DNA of 64,000 bases from Acanthosepion lycidas (taxonomy: Eukaryota; Mollusca; Cephalopoda; Sepiida; Sepiidae): NCBI GenBank assembly GCA_963932145.1, contig OZ010571.1, positions 152,221,683 through 152,285,682 of the forward strand, written 5' to 3'. The notes beneath the pieces were generated by a model, which was not told the origin of the DNA, ran no database searches, and saw only the letters and a list, made by a program, of their open reading frames with translations. Shown here one piece after another: positions 35,679-45,714 of the stretch. Made by a program: the position numbers and the translations under genes. Position 1 is the stretch's first letter. The number at the start of each line of letters is the position of its first letter.

Positions 35679-35987
35679 TATTTATTCTGCACCATATGTC
35701 CTAATAGTGGATATATTGGTGAATCTGGAAATAATTTTAGATTTCGCTTCAACAATCATAAACAAACCATACGTCAAAACAATCCTTATTCCCCCATAGC
35801 TGAACACTTAAATCAATCAGGACACTCATTAGAAAACTGTAAATGTTTATTGATAGATTCTGATTTCAGTTCCACATACACACGCAGAAAAAAAGAAAAA
35901 TACTGGATTTTAAAATTAAATACATATAAACTAGGGTTAAATAAAGACTTGGGTATTTTAAATCTTTATAAATATTTCAATAGTTAA
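35679..35987 (+). pseudogene. Penelope-like element, GIY-YIG endonuclease C-terminal part
   Basis: An open frame without a start codon reads LFCTICPNSGYIGESGNNFR, then FRFNNHKQTI, SPIAEHLNQSGHSLEN, RRKKEKYWILKLNTYKLGLN and GILNLYKYFNS, ending at the stop at 35985-35987. This matches the GIY-YIG endonuclease that closes many Penelope-like retroelement proteins. Shared features are C..C just before the catalytic YIG, R.RFN.HK, A.H...HS and the final E.YWI.KL.T...GLN. The first GIY half is replaced by CTIC, as often seen. The endonuclease nicks target DNA for retrotransposition. The reverse transcriptase is missing upstream, where a TA/GA microsatellite sits, so this is a 5'-truncated copy. The visible frame has no stop. 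Hammerhead-like motifs lie downstream, as expected for this class. Confidence 0.75.
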
Positions 35988-36139
35988 ATATTGTTTTAGA
36001 TATACTTATTTTTTTTCAACAACATCTAAAATATTATTAGAGTTAGATTTACGTTAAGAATATTCGAACACAGTGGCGTCTCATATCACGTGACCTCCGC
36101 ATCTCGCGACGAACGCTACTTGTAAACAAACAGTTATTT

Positions 36140-36171
36140 CTGAAGAAAGATTGAGGTCAATCTGAAATATC
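36140..36171 (+). ncRNA. Hammerhead-ribozyme-like core 1
   Basis: The sequence ctgaaga (36140-36146) fits the core CUGANGA. It is followed by a perfect six-base stem, agattg with caatct, closed by aggt, then gaaa (36164-36167) and tatc. The flanks (ttattt and aaatatta) can pair over about five bases as stem I. Stem III would be minimal, as in Penelope-type hammerheads. It lies about 150 bp downstream of the endonuclease frame. Activity is not established. Confidence 0.5.
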
Positions 36172-36176
36172 AAATA

Positions 36177-36255
36177 TTAGGTTGGTGCAAAAATAATGTC
36201 GTTTTCTCACATATGTTACTATGTGAGAAAACGATATTATTTTTGCACCAACCTA
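36177..36255. mobile_element. Palindromic mariner MITE, 79 bp
   Basis: Both ends read ttaggttggtgcaaaaataa on opposite strands, so the element is almost wholly one inverted repeat around a short loop near catatgttac. The end matches the mariner terminal repeat ttaggttgg.gcaaaa.taat known from the Hsmar1/MADE1 group. It is flanked by TA, the expected target duplication, and its right side runs into a TA repeat. It is non-coding and depends on a transposase elsewhere. Confidence 0.85.
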
Positions 36256-36368
36256 ATATATATATATATAAGTACATAAATACTTTCATAAAAAAAATTA
36301 TTTTTTTTTAATTTGCAACTTTTTCTATATATACATATTAAGAAAGTATACGTGGCTTCTCATTATGC

Positions 36369-36371
<3 letters not shown>

Positions 36372-36433
<62 letters not shown>
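36372..36433. repeat. (TA)n microsatellite
   Basis: About 62 bp of TA, ending at the left edge of a foldback MITE. Confidence 0.95.
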
Positions 36434-36436
<3 letters not shown>

Positions 36437-36591
36437 GAAATATACTCTTAAGAGGTGCTATATTTATGGGATAAAGAGATCAATATCAGAGATAGAGCGT
36501 GTGTAAATATAAATATAAAAATGAACATTGAAATCAATACTCAGAGGCGACAGGCTGTTTCATGCTAGGCGCAATCGGCGGCCTGACGATT

Positions 36592-36594
<3 letters not shown>
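36434..36594 (+). mobile_element. Foldback MITE (gcgacaggctgtttcatgct family), half copy
   Basis: Starts gaagaaatatactcttaag and continues gatcaatatcagagatagag and actcagaggcgacaggctg, ending cggcctgacgattgcgc. This is one arm and the central loop of the fuller palindrome at 46252-46470. TA repeats lie on both sides, so it sits within or split a TA microsatellite. Confidence 0.75.

Positions 36595-36650
<56 letters not shown>
36595..36650. repeat. (TA)n microsatellite
   Basis: About 55 bp of TA directly after the foldback MITE half copy. Confidence 0.95.
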
Positions 36651-36652
<2 letters not shown>

Positions 36653-36796
36653 CGACATGGAAAAAAAATAATAATAATCCCTTACTATAAAGGTAATTTA
36701 CATTAACCAGAAAGAAAAAAGGCTTAGACAGAAGCGTCTATCTTTTTAAATTTGGATTTTTAATGTAACTATAACAACAAAAACATTTCGATTTCA

Positions 36797-36839
36797 TTTT
36801 TGCCTTGAAAAAGTCGGAAGACGAAACGCGTCGGCAAAA
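36797..36839 (+). ncRNA. Hammerhead-like motif 2, Penelope type, core degraded
   Basis: Outer strands tttgcc (36799-36804) and ggcaaa (36833-36838) can form stem I. Between them are a degraded CUGAUGA (ttgaaaaa), stem II gtc-ggaa-gac, gaaa (36823-36826) and cgcgtc. The last ten bases, gaaacgcgtc, are the signature of Penelope-associated hammerheads with a tiny stem III. Because the CUGAUGA core is lost, self-cleavage is unlikely. Confidence 0.6.
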
Positions 36840-36909
36840 TGTAAGATTTTTTCCAATTGTCATTTGATACCAATCTGTCTTGTCCACAGAATTCATCTGG
36901 GAATTTAAC

Positions 36910-36974
<65 letters not shown>

Positions 36975-36992
36975 ATTATTATTATTATTATT
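36910..36992. repeat. (TA)n(TTA)n microsatellite
   Basis: About 60 bp of TA repeats with one interruption, then a run of attatt. Confidence 0.95.
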
Positions 36993-37305
36993 ACAATAAT
37001 ATCAAAATCCGTTACTCAGAGTATGATGTAATAACAATTATCAGGCGGATATAATCCGGAATTGAGTATTAAGTTTATTTTATATAATTTAAGCTTTTAG
37101 CTTTTACTCTTGCGATAGTAACGCTCGATTTCTTTAGGCTGGAATGATAAGCAAATCACTAAGGAAAAAGCAGTAAGCATTTTTTTAGGACAAGAGGAGC
37201 AAAATATTAAATTAACTCGTCAAATTCGATTTACTGGTCACTAATCCTCAAAAGTGTCAACGGCATTTTCTTTACACACAGTGTTGTCTTTCATTCCATC
37301 CTAAC
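36993..37305. other. No recognised feature
   Basis: AT-rich unique-looking sequence between the TTA run and hammerhead-like motif 3. Confidence 0.4.
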
Positions 37306-37310
37306 GAAGC

Positions 37311-37334
37311 CGAAACTAACACTCATTGGCGAAA
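37311..37334 (+). ncRNA. Hammerhead-like motif 3, weak
   Basis: ctaacga (one mismatch to CUGANGA) is followed by a three-base stem gcc/ggc enclosing a long loop, then gaaacg. The layout resembles motifs 1, 2 and 4, but the pairing is weak. A 94-codon frame starting just after it (37326-37610) has no recognised domain. Confidence 0.3.
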
Positions 37335-37727
37335 CGTTTTTTTAAAAGTTTTTTTTCCATTTTATCCCATTATCCTTCCGAGTTGTCAAAAGATAAATTT
37401 CAACCAATCACAATTAGTCTGAGTAAATTCAAAAACGCTCGAGTTTATTTTTTCCTGAAAGCAGATAAATATAAATCTTTGCAACAGGTCGTTGTCAGTA
37501 AAAAAATGCTAGTTCGTCAACACAAATCTACAGCACACGACTCTTTTTTATTCAAAAGGAAAAGCGAAACTGTTAGAAATAAGGAAAACTCAAAGATCAT
37601 CGATTACTGAAGCTATATGCCTACTTGTACTTCCTTTTGTCCTATAAACTGAAAGTAAGTGACATTTAGTAGAATGTAAGAATTTTCTCTATATCAGATC
37701 TCTACATCTCTACGAGCATTTCAAATA

Positions 37728-37850
37728 CATGTTCGGGGTTTATGTATCTTATTTGAATTGTTTGCGACGATGGATTCTCGCCAATTGAATCATTAACCTC
37801 TATATCTGTTTTTTGTATGAATGATTCATGTATTTATAAATTAAATTGCA
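37728..37850 (+). repeat. Direct repeat, left copy (about 120 bp)
   Basis: Starts gttcggggtttatgtatctt and ends around gaatgattcatg. It recurs 521 bp downstream at 38249-38370 with few changes. Such paired terminal repeats fit a Penelope-like pseudo-LTR or a small derived element. Confidence 0.85.
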
Positions 37851-38154
37851 CCTTTATTGAAATTAAAATAACTGATCCAAGTGCAACTTTCGGATAATAA
37901 GTGCGACATTACTGTAATTATTGAACAATATAGTTCATGCCACTTTGACGGAAAATCTACCAGTAAAAAGAATTCTCTTATTGCTATATTTGTACAAAAA
38001 CGGACAACCTTAAAATTTAAATTCAAACTCAGCGTTGCGACTGCACGTTCCAAAACAATAATACATTTCTCATAGCATTTTTCGGATTACATCTCTATTT
38101 TCGTTGTCCTCTTATTACTGAGAGTAAAAACAAGAACAAAATCTATTTCCATAC
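37851..38154. other. Interior between the direct repeats
   Basis: Two opposed frames of 64 and 70 codons (37881-38075, 37841-38053) overlap here. Neither has a recognised motif. Confidence 0.4.
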
Positions 38155-38188
38155 CTGAGGATGTCTGTAGGAACAGACGAAAGCTTGT
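38155..38188 (+). ncRNA. Hammerhead-ribozyme-like core 4
   Basis: ctgagga (38155-38161) fits CUGANGA. It is followed by a five-base stem gtctg/cagac with loop taggaa, then gaaa (38179-38182) and gcttgt. The flanks tac and gta can pair. It lies between the two 120-bp direct repeats, just before the right copy. Confidence 0.5.
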
Positions 38189-38248
38189 AAAAATAAAAAA
38201 GACCTTATGCAACTGAAATTTATAAACGAGGATCATATCATTCATGTA

Positions 38249-38370
38249 CCGGTTCGGGGTTTATGTATCTTATTTGAATTGTTTGCGACGATGGATTCTC
38301 GCCAATTAAATCATTAACCTCTGTATTTGTTTTTTGTATGAATGATTCATGAATTTAAAAATTAACTTGC
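38249..38370 (+). repeat. Direct repeat, right copy
   Basis: Partner of 37728-37850, sharing cggggtttatgtatcttatt and cgacgatggattctcgccaa. Confidence 0.85.
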
Positions 38371-39190
38371 TTACAAATTTACAATACAAACAAAATCTTT
38401 CTTGTGAAAATTTTAATAACTTAACGTTTAAATTTGACGATAATTACTAAAAGTTTATTTACGATATTAATTGCGACAATGGTTAATTATCAACGTTGCT
38501 CCAAATACACAATATATTTTCAACTTGGCACTGATTTCGATTCCGAGATTTCCTTTCGCTTCTCTACTCCGAATGAGACAAAGAATAAATATATTTTATT
38601 CATTTGAAAGAGAAGTGGAAATGTTTTTGGTGGTTTTTTTCCATTACTTGATATAAAACTAAAACTAAAACGTTTCTGTGTTCTCTTTCCTCTCTTAAAA
38701 TGACGAAGGGAAATACAACGGGAGTCTTTTAAATAAATGTTAAGGTGTAAACGGACAATTCTTCCAGACGAATCTATTCTCCACTTTTGATCAATAAAAG
38801 AGTCTCAAATTGCTGTGTGTACTTTGTAGACAATCGGTTTTGTCAAAAACCTCAGCAACGAAAAATAATGAACAAAACCCAAATCAAGAGAATCAGTCTT
38901 ATCGCAGACGATCTACTCTAAATATATTCCTTAAAATTCGATTTGAAAATATCTTTCATTGTATTTCGATCACATTTAGAACAGTACGTTTTTAAAGGTG
39001 TAAAGAGCAAACCTTAACCGCTAAATTAATTATCAAAACCTTTTCCCAAAACTTATCCAATTTAATGTACAATTATCAAATCACTTAACAAGACATACGA
39101 ATCATATATATTTTGTTTTCTAACATAATTCAACAGATCATATTTTCATCTGATCCTCTAGCTTATTGCTTCCCAAAAGATGCAGCGTAC
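38371..39190. other. No recognised feature
   Basis: About 800 bp of AT-rich sequence. Two 61-codon plus frames (38471-38656, 38810-38995) have no motif. Confidence 0.4.
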
Positions 39191-39196
39191 CTCATA

Positions 39197-40005
39197 GGTT
39201 CGGCGGAAGAGGATAGCAGGTGAAACGGAAGAGGATAGCAGGTGAGGCGGAAGAGGATAGCAGGTGAGGCGGAAGAGGATAGCCGGTGAGGCGGAAGAGG
39301 ATAGCAGGTGAAGCGGAAGAGAATGGCAGGTGAGGCGGAAGAGGATAGCAGGTGAGGCGGAAGAGGATAGCAGGTGAAGCGGAAGAGGATAGCAGGTGAG
39401 GCGGAAGAGGATGGCATGTGAGGCGGAAGAGGATAGCAAGTGAAACGGAAGAGGATGGCATGTGAGGCGGAAGAGGATAGCAGGTGAGGCGGAAGAGGTT
39501 AGCAGGTGAAGCGGAAGAGAATGGCAGGGGAGGCGGAAGAGGATAGCAGGTGAAGCGGAAGAGGATGGCAGGTGAAGCGGAAGAGGATAGCAGGTGAGGC
39601 GGAAGAGGATAGCAAGTGAAACGGAAGAGGATGGCATGTGAGTCGGAAGAGGATAGCAGGTGAGGCGGAAGAGGATAGCAGGTGAAGCGGAAGAGGATAG
39701 CAGGTGAGGCGGAAGAGGATGGCATGTGAGGCGGAAGAGGATAGCAAGTGAAACGGAAGAGGATGGCATGTGAGGCGGAAGAGGATAGCAGGTGAGGCGG
39801 AAGAGGTTAGCAGGTGAAGCGGAAGGGAATGGCAGGGGAGGCGGAAGAGGATAGCACGAGAAGCGGAAGAGGATAGCAGGTGAAGCAGAAGAGGATAGCA
39901 GGTGAGGCGGAAGAGGATAGCAGGTGAAGCAGAAGAGGATAGCAGGTGAGGCGGAAGAGGATAGCAGGTAAGGCAGAAGAGGATAGCAGGTGAGGCAGAA
40001 CGATT
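39197..40005. repeat. 22-bp minisatellite, about 37 copies
   Basis: Tandem units of 22 bp, aggatagcaggtgaggcgga plus ag, with variants ggatggca, gtgaaacgg and ggttagca. Because 22 is not a multiple of 3, each minus-strand frame reads through all three phases of the unit and repeats every 22 residues (LPPHLLSSSASPAILFR-type). No phase contains a stop, so long frames of 304, 177, 171 and 84 codons appear in all three minus frames. These are not genes. A 308-bp (14-unit) higher-order repeat links about 39411-39545 to 39719-39853. Confidence 0.95.
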
Positions 40006-40660
40006 GGAAGTCAATCAAAGATTTGGAAACAGACTCAAGAAATTCATATACCAAAAATAAATATGATTTCAAAATTTAAAATCTTATTATTGATTACTTG
40101 TAATTGCACGCATCAGTCCCACTATAAATAGCTATAAATAATTATTGACAGATTTATCATTGTGAAATTTTTGCATTATATCAAGTATTAAGAATATAGT
40201 GACTAAGCTCCGCAAATTGGAGGAGAGAGTTATCAATGATAATGCTCTGACTTCAATTACGCGGTTATCTCCCTTCAAACCCCTCTCTGCGGCTCAGATA
40301 AAAAACATTTTTGGAACCACTTCTCTAACTAAAGCCATTTTCTGTGTTTTGTCATTTTTCATATTGCAACGTGTTCCGGAATGGGTAAACTAAATAGAAA
40401 TGATAAAATGCTAATTTTAGTCAATGTAATTCCAAACCCTACTAAACTAGTTTGAAATTTAGTCCGAAATTTGGATTATCTTTCTCTAAATTTTCGTATA
40501 AGCCTGAAAAACGCGCGAAAACATTACTCTTGCGGTAGAACATAGAGGTGAGATCTTCGCCCCAGACTTCGTCTTTCGGGTGACTTTCGGGTGTACTCGT
40601 GTATTCAGCAGGAGGCATGTCACGCACGTGTAAAGAATAGTAGCTGGTTGACTTGCAAAG
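40006..40660. other. No recognised feature
   Basis: Small opposed frames (40199-40393 plus, 40442-40627 minus) lack motifs. No gene seen. Confidence 0.4.
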
Positions 40661-40663
40661 ACT

Positions 40664-40724
40664 CTCTCTCTCTCTCGCTTTGTTACTCTCTCTCTCTCTT
40701 TATCTCTCTCTCTCTCTCTCTCTC
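40664..40724. repeat. (CT)n microsatellite
   Basis: About 60 bp of CT repeats with three interruptions. Confidence 0.95.
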
Positions 40725-41985
40725 CAAAATAAAATGCGAAAAAAAGAAACCCATTGAAACTTACCTGTCGTTGATTCAGCCTGTTGATGCAGCGTCGGGG
40801 ACTCTACTATAGGATTACCGATAGGTCACCAGAATCCAGAGCCGAAACGTAACGCAGCAATTGTATTTTGAGTTGTGTCCTTGCACGAGATTTTTTTTAA
40901 TGTAGCAAGTCGTTAAAAGCCTTAATTAACGAGAGAAAAGTTTTTATAAAAGGAAATGAAAATAATTTATTTTAATTTTGATCCCTATACTTTTCCCTTT
41001 TAAAGAAGGTTCTCAGAATAAGTTTCGTCTTCGATCAACTGATAACTGGAAAATCGAAATGACTTTTGTGCTAAAGGTTAATCAGTCAGAACAAGTACTC
41101 AGTACTCCCTAATAATGGTAATACATTTTGGTAGATTTCCAACCGCTCTGAGATTTAAATGGGGACATTTATCTTGTGCAACTAATGACACTCCCAGCAG
41201 ATATTTAGAATTGTCCAAAATGCGCCTTGCATTGCATGTACAAGTTATAATTGGTGCACGCTTAAAAGAACATCGACCTCTCGAATGTTATTGACCTTAT
41301 TTATGTTCGAATCGATGTCTTCATTCTTTATGTTATTATCACACGGTTTCCGACGTTGTGCCCCGCGGCCTTCTTCATGTGTTTGTAGATGAGGGTCACC
41401 TTCTGGGAATTTAGAATTGAAACCTTTATTTAATTTTTGACAGTAAATTGTTCTCTTTCCGCTGTCTATCTCTCAAGATACGTTGTATTGTTCCAATTCT
41501 ATTCTTACCTTATAGAATGTGCTTTATGTCAATATTCGACTCAATATGAATCTATCAAATGTTTCTTCGAGTAAAGTAAATGCTTCTCTGCTCAACTGAT
41601 AACATTACCTCTGCTTAACCTACCTACTGAGTTATAAACACATCAGTTTTACCTTCGACATGAGAAATCACAGGATCATATATGAGCGACAGCATTTGTC
41701 AGTAACGTCCGGTTTTGCTTTTGAACATACGGTAAACATGGAGTCATAAGTTAGGATCTGATTGACAAGCAACGCTATACAGTTTGCAACTACACGAATA
41801 AAGAGTACAAATTTTCAGTATAATTCTTTTTATTTAACGTCATTAAAAATTGTAGTTTTCTGCGATTCATCGTGTACAGTCATTATAGCAAACGTTTATT
41901 GCTTTAAGACTCCATTTAGTAGTTATTTGGGGACAAAGCATCTTCTATACAAATTTGATTTTAAGAATGTTTTCCTATAATTCTG
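40725..41985. other. No recognised feature
   Basis: About 1.26 kb of unique-looking sequence. On the minus strand at 41350-41390 there is a faint match to the gaagaaggcc...gaaac motif, too weak to call. A 72-codon plus frame (41762-41980) has no motif. Confidence 0.4.
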
Positions 41986-41989
41986 TTTG

Positions 41990-43183
41990 CAAAAATAAAA
42001 CCTTTGCTTATAATAAATCTGTATTTGTGCTCATAAAAGAATCTTTCGAATAATGATTTACATATTGAACCAGACGTCGAGTTCGATCTTTCAATCAGTA
42101 ACTTTTTCCCAGATTCGTATTATCATTTGATAATACAGTAAAATGATTTGTAATGGCATTTATCTGTCATATTTGAGAACGTGTCTGATCATTGCAAGTA
42201 TTTTCAACATAAATAACGCATAAGATGTAAACTTGACTAGACGGTCTTTGCACATTTGAGATTTACTGCCTACGAAGGACTGTCAAAATTAACATTTGAG
42301 GAACCAAATGAGACTTTCCTTTACGATTCGCGTATCTTGTATGCCAAAAGCAACAACTAAAATGGATATCACATATAACGCGAAGAGAAAATAATGACAT
42401 AATCAAGATGTTAAAGTTTCACATTAATTCAAACAAAAGGTTAAGATGAAAGCTCCCATCAATACTGCAATGTCACTGGACATGAGAAGCCATTTTCGTA
42501 GAAAAATTGTTTTAAGAGAAATATGTTATAAATTTCAATTGAAAATAGCTCTGGCTGCTGGGCGGGTGAATGCCCAATGTTTCCTTATAAGGAAACGGCT
42601 AATATTACAATTACTATTAATATAAAACAAAAAAATCAGGACGTTATTTTCTCTAATAACTATTTTACTTTCGTAACATTTAATATTAAGGAAAGGCAAT
42701 GTCGCCTTAGTGCGCATCAAAGAATTCTTCTTTGAACCTAAAACACTTATCTGAGCATTCTTTCTATTTATCAAAATAATCTGAAACGTGAAATAAAAAT
42801 GGGTATCTTTCGAGATTGCACATCAAATTTCTTATTCTGTTCCTGTTTATCCGGCACACGACTTTTCAGGAATGCTTTTAGGTTTTGGATCAAATCTAAA
42901 ATAATTCTATTTAAATCTTCTTTACATAAAACTTTGCTTATAAAAAATCTTTTATGTGTATTTGTGTTCATCAAAGTATTTTTCGGATAATGATTTAGAT
43001 ATTGAATGAAACGTCATGTTCAATCTTTCAATCAGCAGCTGAATTCGGTAATCATGGCTCTCCATATCTTTTGTCTTTAATTTCATTAAATTGCGAATTG
43101 CCATGGCATCTATTTGAAAAGTTGATAATGTGTCTTTTCCACAACTATCAATTCAGAATTTTCTTGTTGCCATCTACAGCGAA
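41990..43183 (+). repeat. Duplicated segment, copy 1
   Basis: From about 42110 to 43183 this segment is repeated at 50024-51082 with high similarity, including agctctggctgctgggcggg and cttataaggaaacggctaat. Copy 1 also begins and ends with related direct repeats (41990-42150 resembles 42920-43060: ataaaactttgcttataa-type, ataatgattta, gatctttcaatcag). Minus-strand frames of 79 and 67 codons lie here (42535-42774, 42771-42974). I recognise no protein family and read it as a dispersed repeat. Confidence 0.85.
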
Positions 43184-44650
43184 GATCTTCATTTTTCAAA
43201 GACCAGAACTCAGATGAAAAAAAATAATGTAGGCAAACACACAAAACTGAGACTAGAAGGAAAATCTCTGACTGCAAGGATTGTGGAGTTCACGGTGACA
43301 TTTTGATCCCAACTGCAATCGACCTGATCGATGATGGTATATTTAGGTTTCGCTTTTCAATTCTACCGATAATATGTAAATATTTTTTTTACTACAACCC
43401 TGATTTTTCCTACATATTGTAAACATTCTTACATCGAACTCCTGTTTGCTTTCTTTGCTTGAAATAATAGTGAAGATTTCTAAAGGAACCGGAATGAAAA
43501 TAGCGAAGATGGTTAAGAATATGAGCCAGATGTAGCTAAGGAACTTGGAATTTCATGAAGCGACATTTCAGAAATACTCTTAAAATTTCAAGACATTGGA
43601 AGTCTTCCGGATTTACCAATATATAGTCATTGTCGAAAACTGATCATAACAACCAAATAGATAGCAAGACAAAAGTCAAATCGATGACTGAGATTTATTC
43701 AATTTCGTCACACGAAGCGCATCTTTCGAAAACAGAAATTAAAGAGGTATATTTCAATTAATAAAACAACATTAAATAAAAAAGGCAAGATTATGTTTAG
43801 TCAAAGAGGAATGAAATATGAGATTCTGGTGTTTGGAATAAGATCCCATGCAGTAATGAAATTAGGAACATTCTAAGCAAGAATTTATCAGGCCTACAAG
43901 AAAGCGAAATGACCCAAATCAGTGAAAATTAAAATAAAGCCAAACACATTCAGTTTCTATAAGATTATTTGATATCAGACTTGTATGAAAGCGAGATTTT
44001 TCAATATGACAGGACATCATGTCTCAGAATGAGTCAAATACAATATATTCTAACTGATTAAATCTAACTCTCTAAAGAGAAGGCAATGGATATTTTATGT
44101 TTGTTTTAAGTTATCCTGACAAGGATGATGAGAAAGATATAGCAAAAAACATACCTTCCTCGATTATCGTTGTACAGACTAATAAGGACACAAAATTAAA
44201 TATCACATACGTAAAATTATTGTTTACTCATTCCGAAATTCGTCAATAAATATCAACGAATGGGTGTGCGACTCTTGGTGGGTGGGACTTTCTCTGAACT
44301 TGGATTTCTTCTCGTGAAGATATATGAGATATTCTGCCTCCTCATTCTCTAGGGTGGAGTGCTTATATGTTTGCCTGTTCTTCCCCGTGTGCATTTTCTA
44401 ATTGCAGCTGGGTCAACCACCTATTTAAATGCCGGGGGTGGGGCGCCACTGAAAATTAGAAATGGTGCGAGTCTTCACTTGACATCTAGAAGGACGCCTC
44501 CCAGATCAACCCGCTGGAAAAAGAAAAGACAACATTTCATTTTTTTCTTTTTTCAAATGATTTTCTTTGATGAGCGACTCACTGAAATATTACGCATTAC
44601 TCCCCGAAATCTGAACCGCGTGTTGGAAAAGCAAAAGATGCCTTGCAAAA
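43184..44650. other. No recognised feature
   Basis: About 1.47 kb. A 98-codon plus frame (44359-44655) is low in informative residues and runs over a T-rich stretch. No family recognised. Confidence 0.4.
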
Positions 44651-44654
44651 GTTA

Positions 44655-44965
44655 AAAAATCCACAAAGAAATAGGAACTGTGATATCAATCCTCCTACAT
44701 GGCTTTGAATACTGGACATTTTCCTTGCAGATGGAAAAAAAAAACTAGAGGAAATATAAATGTGGTTCTACAGAAGGATGATGAGCATGTCATGAACGGG
44801 GAGCAAAGAAGAGCTTTTAAGAAAATGGAAGCAAAACGGTCATTTTTAGAATCAGAAAGAGACAGTTGGACACATAACGAGGTCGAATGACAGGTTATAT
44901 CAAAGTTTAAAGGAAAGGCAACAAGCCACACCCAACAAAACAGCTTGTGTGAATGGGATGAGGGA
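44655..44965 (+). pseudogene. RTE-type LINE ORF2 fragment, plus strand
   Basis: In broken frames the plus strand reads TVISILLHGFEYWTFSLQME, then KKLE, MWFYRRMMSM, EELLRK and KQNGHF..NQKETVGH, then further C-terminal matter. These match the SILLYG.E.WT.S.QM, EMWFYRRML and EEVLRKM..KRTL segments also found at 29838-30305 on the other strand. Stops interrupt it and both the catalytic core and 5' part are missing. The small opposed frames (44695-44931 minus, 44699-44890 plus) are fragments and shadows of it. Confidence 0.75.
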
Positions 44966-45075
44966 ACGGGGAGTGGGGCGGGGATAGCAAAGGGACAAAA
45001 TTTGCTGTCCTACAAGGGATAAGGGGTTGCGAAGAATCATGATTATCTACGTTCTGAAGGAACACGACATATAGA

Positions 45076-45275
45076 GAGAAGAAGAAGAAGGAGGAGAAGA
45101 GGAGGAGGAGGAGAAGAAGAAGAAGGAGGAGGAGGAGAAGAGAAGGAGGAGGACGACGAGGAGAAATGGGAGGAAAAGGAATAAGAAGAAAGAGGGAGGA
45201 GAGGAAGAGAAAGGGGAGGAGAAAGAAAACGAAGAAGAGTAGGAGAAAGAGGATGAAAAGGAAGAAGAAGAAGTG
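45076..45275. repeat. Purine-only GAA/GGA tract, about 200 bp
   Basis: Nearly uninterrupted A/G on the plus strand (gaagaagaaggaggagaaga and similar) with few pyrimidines. The minus-strand 115-codon frame through it (45043-45390) is a run of S, P, L and F from the tract. Such tracts can form triplex DNA. Confidence 0.9.
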
Positions 45276-45700
45276 GTTTTAACGCTACACTATAAGTAAA
45301 ATAATTATATTTGAAGCATAAACCTATATATAATAAGTAGATAACTGAATGTCTCTGTTCACCTCTGGCTATGAGATACACATCATCCATGTCATGAACC
45401 TACCTCGTCTTTGTTCACTTCCTATTTCATCACCTGCATAGATAAGATGTTTTATTCTATTGACAGCATTCGTATAAATTTGTTCAGGTAGAATATAAAT
45501 TTGTTGGACGAAACTGATTTTGGGACAAAGCCACATTGATGAAGCTCGCAATGAATCACAAATGAGCAAGACTAACAAGCAAACGATTATTTCATAACAG
45601 GGGGGATCGAGTGGAATACATAAGAGCAAAAAGTAGTTTGAATTGACGATCACTGAAATGTTTCACCGCTTGTTACGCTAACAAAATTTACACATCTTTA
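45276..45700. other. No recognised feature
   Basis: A 94-codon minus-strand frame (45369-45653) has no motif I recognise. Confidence 0.35.
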
Positions 45701-45714
45701 ATATATATATTATT

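Noticed and set aside
36177-36255. microRNA precursor hairpin
   Set aside because: The hairpin is explained by mariner terminal repeats flanked by TA; a second copy with the same ends exists at 60078.
39158-40072. 304-codon minus-strand open frame
   Set aside because: It is the translation of a 22-bp tandem repeat; comparable frames exist in all three minus phases, so openness reflects a stop-free repeat and not selection.
41345-41395. Another hammerhead-like motif on the minus strand
   Set aside because: Has gaagaaggcc and ggaaac but no proper CTGANGA core or stem II.
44359-44655. 98-codon plus frame
   Set aside because: No motif, runs through T-rich sequence and into an RTE fragment.
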